This document shows positions 37,091 through 48,172 of a stretch of DNA of 64,000 nucleotides, one piece after another (position 1 is the stretch's first letter; the number at the start of each line of letters is the position of its first letter). Origin of the DNA: Tritrichomonas musculus (taxonomy: Eukaryota; Parabasalia; Tritrichomonadida; Tritrichomonadidae); contig JAPFFF010000019.1 in NCBI GenBank assembly GCA_039105265.1, positions 1,706,501 through 1,770,500 of the forward strand, given 5' to 3'. A program made the translations under genes and the position numbers. The notes under the pieces are model-generated. The model was not told where the DNA came from and did not search any database. It saw only the letters and a program-made list of their open reading frames with translations.

Positions 37091-38330
37091 TTTTCATATA
37101 TGCTTTTTTGCACGACCAAACCTAGATTTTCCGAATTAGCACTCGACGCTGATTCGATTGATACCAAAATTGATGATTTTGGTGGAAATTTTTCAGATGA
37201 TGATGGAAATGGAACACCCGAATTTCGCAGTTTTTCGCCTCAAATTAGTACAGTAGATAGACCTTTCAATATAAATTACAACAAACTCGCTACTTCTCCA
37301 ATATCTCGCAACTCAAGAGAGAGCAATTCAAAGACGCACCAAAACGGGGACCAGTTTGCCCCGAACACAACTCAATCAAATACACAGCCTCAATATGTTC
37401 CAAATGTTCCTCATAATCTTCCCGCGCAATACTCACTCACAGATCGAATTTCATATCCTACGGAGCAGCGGCACCCGCCGGTTGGACCTGCTCCTATCAA
37501 CATACAGAGTACCTCACAGAGCGATTCCAATGTTTCCCCAGACTTTTCAGATTCCGAAGAATTTAGATCAGATGCGCATCAAAGTGATTCTACGAGCCGA
37601 CCAAATTGCGCCAGAAATCTCATAGTTCCTAATACACAAAGGACGACAGAGGTACTCCTGCAGTCAGGAGTACACTATAATCCGACGAATCCAGAGGGTG
37701 GTCAGAACCCCTCTTGGTTCGTCATTACGAGCGATCCTTCACTGGCTGCCCGTTCCCCTCTGAGTTACCTTGCAAAGGATAAGTCAGTTGAAGGTGTATT
37801 GGTTGCCCGAGGACAAATGATCATTTCGAATGGGCAACCAATACTCAACCGAAACCGCCCGGCAGTACCTGCTTCAGATGCAGAACTCAGCCAGAAGGTG
37901 CTCCTCCCTGAGACCTTCGTCCATCCGAGCACGGTTCCGGCGGCTCCATTCAATTTTTGCTCCTTCCCACGTTCGCCTTTTGTTTCCCATGTATACAATG
38001 TATTAAACTCGCTGGCGGTCTCATTCTCGTGCAACATCGGTTGCAATAATCACTTCACTGACTTTTCAAATCACATGTCAGTCATGAATACCAATATGTT
38101 CAATGTTAATAATAGTAATAGTTTCACTAATAATAGTTTCATTAATAATAATATTTCTAACTATAATGTTTCTCATAACAATGTTAATCTTGTTCATCAT
38201 AGCGTTGATGTCGACAACCAGACTGTCGAGTCAACTGCTCATGTAGCTCACCACAGCGTTGACGTCGACAATCGGGTTGTCGCGTCAATGGCTCATGTTG
38301 CTCATCATAGCGTTGACGTCGGCAATCAGA
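37088..38330 (+). mobile_element. LINE 5' copy, truncated in its repeat region
   Basis: Matches 4023-5265 of the full LINE at offset 33065 with about 12 substitutions. The open frame from 37100 reproduces the N-terminal half of the LINE protein and then leaves homology at about 38330 inside the third 18-aa repeat, going out of the LINE into unrelated sequence with a stop at 38398. A 5' piece without a 3' end cannot arise by simple 5' truncation, so recombination or a break within the hairpin repeats is more likely. Confidence 0.85.
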
Positions 38331-38930
38331 TTTCAGAATTATCAGAATATGCCGACCCAAATGTCGGCCTTGCGCCACGAAACTTGGGATACTCATAAAT
38401 CAAAGGTCACTCTCAAAGATAGTACAATTCTCAAACCTCAATCGAAAGATGACTTATCATATTCTCATTAGATCTCAAAATTAGAATTCTTTAGGGAAGA
38501 TTCTCCTCTCAAATACGTCGATTATAAATTTCCTGAAAGAAAAATACCTCAAAGCTTGCCCCGTACAGAAATTACTAACAAATGTTCTACTGATCAGAAT
38601 AGGCTGCGGCATCCGCCGGTTAGACCAGCCTCAGACTCATTTTCTATTAATACTAAACACGTTAAAGATAATTTTGTCCACGATTACTCAGATTCAAAAT
38701 TTGATGCTATATGTGATTCAGATGTTGATTTTTATTTTTCTCATGTTACTAAGGATTTAGATAATAATGATAATAGTGATATTGTTTATTCTACTCCGAA
38801 TGATCAGGTACTTGATTTAAGACAGAAATTTGACACAGATGATTTTTTTTATTAATGACACTGTTTATTCTTCTCCTCTAGTTCAAGCACATGAAGTTAC
38901 ACCGAAATGTGAATTAAAATAAGTGTAAAG
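38331..38930 (+). pseudogene. Decayed relative of the LINE ORF N-terminus
   Basis: Fragmentary open frames, the best at 38556-38855, include RLRHPPVRPAS and later DYSDSKFDA, which line up with QRHPPVGPAP and DFSDSEEFRS of the young LINE protein. The DNA around cggcatccgccggttagacc matches about 20 of 24 positions. The rest is Asp/Asn-rich as in the LINE tail. It is an older, diverged family member with frame breaks. Confidence 0.5.
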
Positions 38931-39183
38931 TTAATGAATGAGTGATAAAATTTATAAAATAAGATAATCTTGAGAAAAATTTTAAGTATATAATTCCCAA
39001 GCTCTTTCAATTGTTGAATCTGGTAATTCTTTTCAGGCTTGCTATTAAAATTTGATTGATGTGGGCATTCCTATAACATAATCGCCAATGTTAAATAGTA
39101 ATCTCCTTATTTTTCAGTTAGCTATACTTTTGAGAGGACCTGCCCTCCGAAAATATATTCAAAATTTTGAATTCAAACCGTAT

Positions 39184-41136
39184 TATAGTTGGTGGACATA
39201 ATTCTGTTTTGGAAACAAAATTATGTTTTCACATCATTTCTATATATTCGAATTGGACTTTTAAAAAAACAATTGTAGAACAATTAATATCATATTGGAT
39301 ACATTCTATTCCCCGATTTTCATTCACTTTTATCAAACTAAATTTGATCATAAATATAGACTTGTTATTTTGAGAATCGATATCAAAAACGTCACTTTTT
39401 TGCATCTGATACTCGATTATCAGTTTAAAAATCTGATATCGAGATTATCGATTATCAAGATATCAGATATGAAATGTGATATAAAAATAATTGTAAACTT
39501 GATATCAATTACCGAGATCTCGAGATCTCAAACTGATTTATCTTTTTTTATAATTGGTATTTGTGATTTTATAATATTTAAAAATAAATAATAGAATGTA
39601 TTGATGTTTATTTTAAGATTAAAATCAAAAAAAACATTCTTTTTTATGAAATATTTGAGATTAAAATACGATCATATATTTATCAAAAAGTTTAATTGAA
39701 AATTCTGATATCAAAAGCTGAGAAAAAAAATTCTCGATCTCTGAAATCGATCTCGAGAATCTGTGCATATTTATGTATCGATATCAAAAAGTCAATCAAT
39801 TATCGATCTCGAGAATCGGAGAATAACAAGTCTACATAAATATGATATCGAATTTTTAATTTCTTAATATTTTTTTATTATTTGAAAAAAATTATAATTT
39901 ACTTTTCATCTATAATTAAAATGTATCATTATTATTTATTGAAATAAAATAGATAATTAGAAAAAATGGTTTCATTTTCATTTCACTACTCAAAAAACTC
40001 ATTTCATATCACATTTCATGCTTTTACCATAAAAAAAAGGTTGCTTTAATTTGCTCTAACATAGTTATTATTTTGGAATATAATGTATATATTATATTTT
40101 AGAAAAAAATTTATTGAAATAATAATTATATAAAAAGAAAAAGTGTTTTCAAAATATGACAAAAATCATTCATACAAAATTACTAATTTTGAAAAATGAG
40201 TTTATTTTATTTCAAATTAGATGCAGTATTAATCATCTATATGATGCATATAATATATTAAATATAATAATATGGTTGAAAAAGAATCAATCTTGGAAAA
40301 ATTTCATTTTTCTTTTTTTCATTCAAAATCATTCATAAATCACTCATGCATAATTGATATGATTTCAGAATTACATTATTTGGTAACACATACAATGAAA
40401 TATATTATTAATCCTCTAAAAATCATTGTTGCCCATCAAGATTTCATGTTTTTCTAAGAAATATACAAATTTCACTTTTTTATTTTTTCTATTATAATAG
40501 CATTAAAAATAGCAATTAATCAATAAATATTAGGTAAGTATAGAAGAACTATTAAAATAATGAAAATAATTTCTCAATGTCTAAAATTGAAAGTCTTTTT
40601 AAGTTATTTCAGAAGTGACTCTTTTTCATTAAGGTAATAGATCTTGAGTAGAACCGCCAATTTTATTTTTTCAATATCATTATACTATTTGCATTATATC
40701 AAATATTTAAATAAAAATTTAAAAGTTTTTATTTTTTATTGGAAAAAAACAAAAAAGTGATATGTTTTTTAACTTTATTTTGTGCATCAAAATTTTCTTA
40801 TATGAAAGTTTTTAGATATCAATTATCTGACAAAATTATATCATTACTGATTATGAATTAATGATATTATTATTAAATCCCAAGTTTCAATTATTGAGAA
40901 TATAATAAGCATTTTGACTTTTTTTTACATTAATGGCAAAATTTCATATAAATCACAAATATAATAGCTCATTTAATTAAATAATGATGTACATAAAATG
41001 CATTAATAAAGTATATAATATTGTCAAATTATCTTTAAAAAGTATTGAGAAAAATGTGTTTTATTTTTGTGTACCATTCAAAAAGTTGAGCAAACATGAT
41101 TATGTCCCAAAAACATAATTATGTCCACCAACTATA
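39184..41136. mobile_element. TA-flanked non-autonomous DNA transposon (about 1.95 kb)
   Basis: Ends are inverted repeats: tatagttggtggacataatt at 39184-39203 and its exact reverse complement at 41117-41136, with similar but imperfect sequence continuing inward (tctgttttggaaac against gtttttgggac). The flanking TA steps fit a Tc1/mariner-type insertion. The interior is AT-rich without a transposase frame, and a 478-bp MITE is nested in it. The family is inferred from TIR and TA only. Confidence 0.6.
39349..39842 (+). mobile_element. MITE copy 1 (478 bp, 8-bp duplication)
   Basis: The element is 39357-39834, with ends tagacttgttatt... and ...aataacaagtcta, flanked by cataaata at 39349-39356 and 39835-39842. 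A second copy in opposite orientation and of the same length lies at 41759-42236. Rich in gatctcgaga-type palindromes. An 8-bp duplication fits hAT- or Merlin-type transposases; no transposase is encoded here. Confidence 0.85.
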
Positions 41137-41510
41137 TATTTATCATTAATACTATCATATAAAAATTATATTTTGAATGAAAAATGATCTGTCGAGTGGA
41201 TAGAAGTTTCCATACCTTTGATGTAAAAAAATAAAAAATGTATTATCTCAATATATAACAAAAATTTAAATATATAAATATTATAATAACATTGATATAA
41301 ATATATAAAAAATATATATACAAATAAATCAAATTAAAACTCTATTATAATATAAATATATTTTTTATTATATTATTATATCTTATTGATGACTTAATAA
41401 TATTTATTTAAAAATGAAATAAAATGTAAACAAATAACTACACAAATAAATAGATAATAATTATATTATATAACATGTTAAATAATCAAGTATTTATTAT
41501 TAAATAATTC
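41137..41510. other. AT-rich spacer, nothing recognised
   Basis: Almost pure A/T with short tata and aaat runs and no open frame of note. Confidence 0.5.
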
Positions 41511-42635
41511 AATGATATTTATACCTTCTAATTGTAACCTGAAAAAATGGACCCGACCCGTTTTTTTCGGGTAGGGTAATTACCCACCATTCAAGTGAAG
41601 TGTTTAAGTATTACCCGATTATTTTTCTTTAATTATTCTTTTAATTTATAATAATAAATATTAATTTTTTTCATTAAAAATTTTGATTTCTTGATTCATT
41701 TTCATTATCTGATTCAAACTTTAAGGAAAATTTTCCTCTGAAAAAGCTGACATAAATTTAGACTTGTTATTCTCCGATTCTCGAGATCGATAATTGATTG
41801 ACTTTTTGATATCGATACATAAATATGCACAGATTCTCGAGATCGATTTCAGAGATCGAGAATTTTTTTTCTCAGCTTTTGATATCAGAATTTTCAATTA
41901 AACTTTTTGATAAATATATGATCGTATTTTAATCTCAAATATTTCATAAAAAAGAATGTTTTTTTTGATTTTAATCTTAAAATAAACATCAATACATTCT
42001 ATTATTTATTTTTAAATATTATAAAATCACAAATACCAATTATAAAAAAAGATAAATCAGTTTGAGATCTCGAGATCTCGGTAATTGATATCAAGTTTAC
42101 AATTATTTTTATATCACATTTCATATCTGATATCTTGATAATCGATAATCTCGATATCAGATTTTTAAACTGATAATCGAGTATCAGATGCAAAAAAGTG
42201 ACGTTTTTGATATCGATTCTCAAAATAACAAGTCTATATAAATTCAATTTCAATTTTTTTTGAAATTATAATATTACATTTATAACTTTATTCTAAACCC
42301 AACAAATAACATAATTAATATTAAATTTTCTTATTATGATTATTATTCCATAAAAAAAATTAATTTTTTTGGAATCACTTAAATTGATATCATCCAAACA
42401 TATGATATCGTAGCAAATTGCATCTCAAATATTATCAATAGAATATCTGACAAGAATAATAATAATATCATTAAAGAAATGGTCTGGTAAAAAATTACCA
42501 TCTTTATAAATGGCCGGGTAAAATTTTACCTTTAGGTAATATGTTATTTTCCTGCCCAGGTAAAAAATGACCCTACCCAAGAAGGACCTGTCAAAAGGGG
42601 TCGGGTAGGCACCGCTTTCAAGGTCTAATGATATT
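41511..42635. mobile_element. Candidate MULE-like element with nested MITE
   Basis: aatgatatt occurs at 41511-41519 and again at 42627-42635, a possible 9-bp duplication. Just inside are imperfect inverted ends: acccgacccg, a T run, then gggtagggt on the left, and the reverse complement of accctaccc...aaaaggggtcgggta on the right. The interior contains MITE copy 2 and no transposase. The ends are only partly similar, so this is a tentative call. Confidence 0.4.
41751..42244 (-). mobile_element. MITE copy 2 (478 bp, inverted relative to copy 1)
   Basis: The element is 41759-42236, flanked by cataaatt and tataaatt (7 of 8 identical). It is the reverse complement of copy 1; both give the same 77-residue spurious translation, so the copies are essentially identical over that part and very young. 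The two copies form a 478-bp inverted repeat with a 1.9 kb spacer. Confidence 0.85.
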
Positions 42636-44617
42636 ACACAAATTTTGTGAGACATTAGATTCTTTTCTCAATTTGTAAATTTTCATATTCTATAAATATC
42701 CATAAATAACTGAAAACATACAAGAAACTATTTTTTTAAACTTACTTGAGATTATCATAAAATGAAATATTCAAGCCTAAGGAGCTTAATTTTGAATTAA
42801 TCAACAGAATCTATTCTATTAATTATATGTTTAATCGACAATAGTCCCAAAATTCATTTCTTAAAACACATATTAAGACATCAAAAGGCCAAAAACTTCA
42901 GAAAAAAAATCAAAATCCATGTTTGTTGAATCCAATATTTTTTCTTGATTCACAATTAAAAGAAAAGAAAACTCTCTTTGAAATTTTGAAATGAATCATT
43001 TGTAATGATAGAGTAGATAGAAAAAGAATTGGCTGAAAGTTTTTTAATAGTTTTTTGTCTATAGATTAATTAATTGATAGCTAACAGAAATTTAGTTTTT
43101 TGTCAATTTTGGCTCGCCCAAAAGAAAGTTATAATGTAATCATTATAATATGTGATTTCATTAAAACCTATGAAATTTTATTTCTAATAAGCACAATCAT
43201 TTATAATATCATATGATTATTATTTTTCACTTGATATTTTAAATTAAATCAGGAGCATTTCACAAAAAAAATAGAAAATATTATTTTTTTTTGGGATTTA
43301 ATGAAATAAATGGCTTATAACTTTTTTTCTATTTCGCCCAGTCCTTTTATTTTAATATATTATCTTTAACATTGTGTAAATATATTTATGTTAAAATTTT
43401 AAGATTTATACATTTTTTATTTCTTAGAAAAAGGATGATTTATTTTTTTTTTTTTTTTTTTTTCAATATGAAAAAACGATTAAAAAGCTTTCAAAATTCA
43501 ATAAATATGGCATCAATTTCATTTCGGAAGCATAAACAAAATTATTTTTCATAAATTCTTTAGTTTTTGCTTTTTAAGGAAGAAAAATGAAAAAATATAA
43601 TTATAATTCCTATTATAAAAACTATCATATTAAATGAAATGAGATTTGCAACCTAATTGCCTTATTTTGTAGTTTTTTCTGATATATATCTATGCATATA
43701 TAAATTTAATGATTTTTTATGAATATATTTTCCATTTGGGATTTTGGTATCAATTTTAAATATTAAAAAATTCATTTATAAGTTAACTTCTTTTGATTAT
43801 ATGAATAAGTACTTTTAATTTTAAGTCAGTGACATATTTTTATGTTTTTTAAGATTTTAATTAATTAAAATAATGCTGAAATATTTTACACATGTTATTC
43901 ATAGAAATTTTGAAAACATCTTTCAAAAATAATATTTTGAATAGATTTTTATGCGTTTTAAATGCATTCAAATATAAATTCTTAAATATAATAAAATTGA
44001 GCGAGGAGATTTATTTATAAATAGTATTTTAAAACAGAAAATAAATTTTATTATTATATTAATAATGTAAAACGAAAAAATTTTCAGCACAATTTTCATA
44101 TATTTCTAAAATCAACCTTTTTTATAATTTTTTTTGAATAGTTTTATTTTGATATTTTTTTTTCTTCATGAATATACAAATTTGTGATATTTGTAATATA
44201 TCTATATTTGCATATTAATATGATATTTTAGAAATATTTATTAATCTTTTGATGCATCTGTACCTTTTTAACTTTTATTGGCAAATAGGTTTTTTTGTAT
44301 TAAAAAAAATAAATCTTAATTAGTCAACTGTTTTTTTTTTTTTTTTTGTAAATTAAATGAGTCTGAAAACAATTAATGATCTAAAATATTCTTTTGTCAT
44401 ATTAGTTTGTATGGATCTTTTAAGTATGAATATATTTTTCACTTTTTTCAAAAAATTTCAAACATACTTAAAATTTTATTTGATAGATTTCTTGGCCAAT
44501 ATAGATAAAATTTCATTTTAATATATACGCATATTATTAAAGTCAAATAAAAATGTTATGTTTAAAATATCTCAACACCGGGCGTTTTGTACGATATTTT
44601 TCTCTCTAAAGTGAAAT
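42636..44617. other. AT-rich intergenic DNA, no gene seen
   Basis: About 2 kb of A/T-rich sequence with homopolymer runs (for example T at 43441-43463 and 44331-44347). Open frames are short, start in low-complexity DNA and have no recognisable content. Confidence 0.5.
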
Positions 44618-45441
44618 TAGAGTCCCACAAAGAAGTCTCAGATTGCCCAGAAAGCATAGGTTATTTATAGATATTTACACTTTTGCAATAAACCTAACTT
44701 TCTCAAAAAACCTCTTTTTTTTGTGGATAATACAAGATTTACGTAGAAATAATTACATTTTCAAAATAACCTAAGGTATTTCATGAACATAAGGTTTACT
44801 GATTACTTCAATTATTTACGAATATATTAGATTTATATAAAAAATTGTAGATTTCTATGATAAACCTTAGATTTCCAAATAAACCCGAGGTTTCCAAAAT
44901 AAATTGAATGGTTTATTCATAATGAAAAAGTTCGATTGAAACGTACATTTTTTTATAATCATCAACATTTTTGGTTCCAAAATCATTTAATCATTATTTT
45001 TTTGCTTTTGCTGACATTATGAACTTTTAATTATTGCTTTTTTATATTTTTGTAAGATTTTTTGAGTAAATGAATAATGATATCATATATTAAATGCTTT
45101 TTTATGCTTTAAGAGAATCTTGTAAAGAGATCAAATGCAATATATGTATTTTTATATATTGCTTGATAGTTTACATAATTCGAATCATTAGATAAAATTT
45201 CGTATTCAAAATTTTATTTTGGAAATCTCAGGTTTATTTGGAAATCTCAGGTTTTCCTGAAAAAATGAATATTTCTCTGAAAAAGTTATATTATTCATAA
45301 CACTCTGAATTTCATGATAAACATGAGGTTCTTTGTCAACCTATGCTTATTCATAAAAAATAAATGTTTATATGTTAGTCTTATATATATATGAAAATGT
45401 AGACATTTACTGGCAACCTGAGACTTCTTTGTGGGACTCTA
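44618..45441. mobile_element. TA-flanked MITE (820 bp)
   Basis: The left end gagtcccacaaagaagtctcag at 44620 is matched by the exact reverse complement ending at 45439, and TA flanks both sides (44618-44619, 45440-45441). The inverted repeat extends to about 28 bp with one mismatch. The interior has many short repeats of the type aaatctcaggttt and their complements, so the whole element may fold. No protein. It looks like a Tc1/mariner-type non-autonomous element. Confidence 0.75.
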
Positions 45442-46130
45442 TTAACGAAATTACTATTTTTCTTATAATATCTAAACTTATCTTACTACATATCAATTTA
45501 AATATAATATAATATTATACCATCAAAAAATATAATAAATTATTTAAATTAAAATTTCATAATATCTTTATTCATCGAATTATGAAAGTTTTATTTTATA
45601 ACTTTTCACATCATTTCCCAGTCGTGTGGTATAAAATTATTTATTTTGATCATTTCAATATGTTAGTTTCTTACTGAACTTTAAATTTATCCATTTTAAA
45701 ATTCTGAAATATTTTTATTTCATTTTTTTATCTACTCTGTAATGATCGTTTAAAAAATCAATCTTTGCAACTCTAAAAAGAGTTTTTAGTGAATAATCAA
45801 AACTTTTATTAGCCAATTCTCAAATTGAAAAGAGATGGTATTCCATTCAAAAAAGAAATTGGATCGATTATAAAATAGTTGTACAATTGAAAGAGCCTTC
45901 AAAAAGTGGAATTTCTTCAGAAAAAATAATCTAATAAAAATGCTAAATAAAATAATTCGTTTATATTTTTTTTATATAGAAAAATGCATGAGTAGCTACT
46001 CATGGTATTTTTTGCAAAAGTGCAAAAAAGTTCCAAGCTTTTATTTTCTGAAGAACGATAGAGGCCAATTTTGACCTTAACTGCTGCGTGCAAATCCGAT
46101 TTCCCATCTTTTTATATTTTTACATATTTT
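45442..46130. other. AT-rich intergenic DNA, no gene seen
   Basis: No open frame worth reporting and no clear repeat. The stretch 46020-46110 is slightly less AT-rich and leads into the hairpin island. Confidence 0.45.
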
Positions 46131-46224
46131 TTACCGAGACTCCATACCGCCTAGCGGGCGTCGAGCGAGGCTGAGCGAAGCGAAGCCGAGTCGAGACCCC
46201 GCGGCTGGCGGTAAGAATCGGTAA
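46131..46224. other. GC-rich hairpin island, possible structured RNA or tiny MITE
   Basis: A 94-base island of high GC in DNA that is otherwise about 80 percent AT. Nested complementary arms are visible: ttaccga (46131-46137) with tcggtaa (46218-46224), taccgcc (46145-46151) with ggcggta (46207-46213), and gcggg (46154-46158) with cccgc (46198-46202). The loop contains gcgaagcgaagcc words. I see no tRNA cloverleaf, so the nature is open. Confidence 0.5.
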
Positions 46225-46438
46225 AAATTTTGTAACATAAAAAGATTTGTTTTTTCAATTATTCCTATTCAAAAAAATTCAATGACAACTGAAAAATAAA
46301 AACATATATTTAGCTGCGATCAACGAATAAATACTTATAAATAATTAATAATTCCAATTAATATTATATTATATTATAAATATAATATATCAAATAAAAT
46401 AATTTTATTCTAAACAAAACTCCACCCACCTTTGCTCT

Positions 46439-46478
46439 TATTATTATTCACTCAGGCCGTTTATTAATTTCGATGGCC

Positions 46479-46511
<33 letters not shown>
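46439..46511. repeat. Short hairpin and A28 tract
   Basis: aggcc and ggcct (46454-46480) form a small stem, followed by an uninterrupted A run of about 28 bases just before the 3' end of the homeodomain gene. On the minus strand it is a T run downstream of the stop. The role is not clear. Confidence 0.45.
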
Positions 46512-46512
<1 letters not shown>

Positions 46513-46538
46513 TTAAATTAAAGGAACATTTTAGTAAA

Positions 46539-47414
46539 TCATAGCTTGTAACATCCTTTAAAGGGATGAATTATGAATGGGCTATTTTTGGATCCAAACC
46601 CTTTCCTATTCAATAATCTTGTTCTATTATTGATAAAATAGACCGTAATTTGCTTACTAGTTAATCCATACATATTGGAAAACATTTTTTTTTCTCTTGA
46701 TGTTGGATATGGATAGACCCAATGATTAATCAACCATGAATTCATTGCTGCTTTTGCTTCAGGAGGGAAATTCTTTCTTGCTCCAGCTCTTTGATTAGCT
46801 GATTTTCCTTTTTTATTTTTGATAAAAGACGATACTTTTATTGGTTCAATTGTTGGAGTCATTATTTCATGATCAAAACCAGAAACAAAATTTTCATCCT
46901 GTTTTTCAGTCAAAGATGCTTTACCATCTTCTTGACTGGTTTCAGAGTTCATGCCTTTTGTTAAGGTTTTTTCTGGAATATCAGGCAAATCTCCAAACTC
47001 AATATCTTCAAGTTCATTTTTCACTTGAGATGGAATTTCATTTTTAATCACAAATACTTGGTTAATTTGCTGAGTAATATGAAAGATGCCATTTCCTTGA
47101 CTAGTAATTACACTTATTTGGTTACTCCTTTTTGGAGACAAGTTCTGATCTTTCATTGTATAGTTATAGCTGCAATTGCTTTCATTATTACTATTCAAGT
47201 TCAATTGTTGATCAAGATGGTTTATATAAGGTGTAAATGTTGGGCTCTTTAATGGACTTGGCAAAGGACTTAATAAAGGACTTTGAAATGCTGTTGTATA
47301 ATCATCTTGGCATGAAAACAAAGGTCCATCAAAACCAAACTGCTCCTGGAAGAAGCTGAGGCTTTGACATTCTCTTGAGATCTGTGGTGTTGTTTGAAAT
47401 ATATCTTCTTGCAT
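46539..47414 (-). CDS. TALE/KN-type homeodomain protein
   Basis: 291 aa. The C-terminal 75 residues are a homeodomain of the three-residue-extended TALE kind: ARKNFPPEAKAAMNSWLINH, then WVYPYPTSREKKMFSNMYGL and ITVYFINNRTRLLNRK. The YPYP turn between helices 1 and 2 and the FxNNR recognition helix (residues Asn-Asn-Arg) are typical of KN/TALE factors, with Tyr where most have Trp. The N-terminal 200 residues are Ser/Pro/Asn-rich and acidic, probably disordered and possibly transactivating. A sequence-specific nuclear transcription factor is the natural reading. It is divergent from the alpha-solenoid gene across 758 bases. Confidence 0.9.
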   Translation of the reverse strand: MQEDIFQTTPQISRECQSLSFFQEQFGFDGPLFSCQDDYTTAFQSPLLSPLPSPLKSPTFTPYINHLDQQLNLNSNNESNCSYNYTMKDQNLSPKRSNQISVITSQGNGIFHITQQINQVFVIKNEIPSQVKNELEDIEFGDLPDIPEKTLTKGMNSETSQEDGKASLTEKQDENFVSGFDHEIMTPTIEPIKVSSFIKNKKGKSANQRAGARKNFPPEAKAAMNSWLINHWVYPYPTSREKKMFSNMYGLTSKQITVYFINNRTRLLNRKGFGSKNSPFIIHPFKGCYKL

Positions 47415-48172
47415 TTAAGATATGATGCTACAAGGATGCTTAGCAAAAAATAAATGCTAAATGAAATGATGTTTTCCGATTTTATTTTTGAATAAGATGA
47501 TATATGATTTTTAAAATTTTGATGCAATAGATTTGAAAAAGTTTGAAATTTCAATTAATAAATTTTATTTTCTTTTGAAAATATCCTAATACCGTTTATT
47601 ATTATCAAGAAACTATTTAAAAAGTGAATAACTTTACTTTAAATAAACGCTCTCTAATTCAATATTACAGAATTTTTTGTGGGAATATAAATCATTTTTT
47701 TGAAATATTTAATTGAAAAAAATTTGTCAAAATCTATTTTTATCTTTGGTTTTAATAAATGTTCTTTAATATAGTATGCTTCATTTTTTATATTGATGCA
47801 CATATATTTATAATTTTGAAATTAATAATTTTAATATTTTTAAAATATAATTCAATTAAAAATCAAAACTAATAAAATCTAATAATGATATCATATATTT
47901 ATCACATTACCGATAAAAATACACTGGCAAATTACAATACTTAATTTAATTCTAAACGAATATAATTCAGTAAAAATATTCGTTAAAAAATGGAATATTT
48001 TCATCTCATTTTCTTTTTATTTGACTAATAAAATGTTGATTATCATTTATTAAGAGTTATAAGAAACATTTTAAAATCGTAAATTTTTAATTTTAATATT
48101 ACGATTTTTTCAACTAAAAATAAAACCAAATGTAATTACAAAGCTATTTTAAAAGATTTATTACATTTATAT
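47415..48172. other. Divergent intergenic region
   Basis: 758 bases of AT-rich DNA between the homeodomain gene and the alpha-solenoid gene. Both promoters should lie here. I see no clear TCAYTW initiator close to either ATG and no RNA gene. Confidence 0.45.

Noticed and set aside
39295-39591. 98-codon frame, with a second copy at 42002-42253
   Set aside because: It lies inside the MITE in both copies; identical translation follows from identical noncoding DNA.
46060-46240. tRNA gene at the GC-rich island
   Set aside because: No cloverleaf arms, A or B box, or plausible anticodon stem could be placed.
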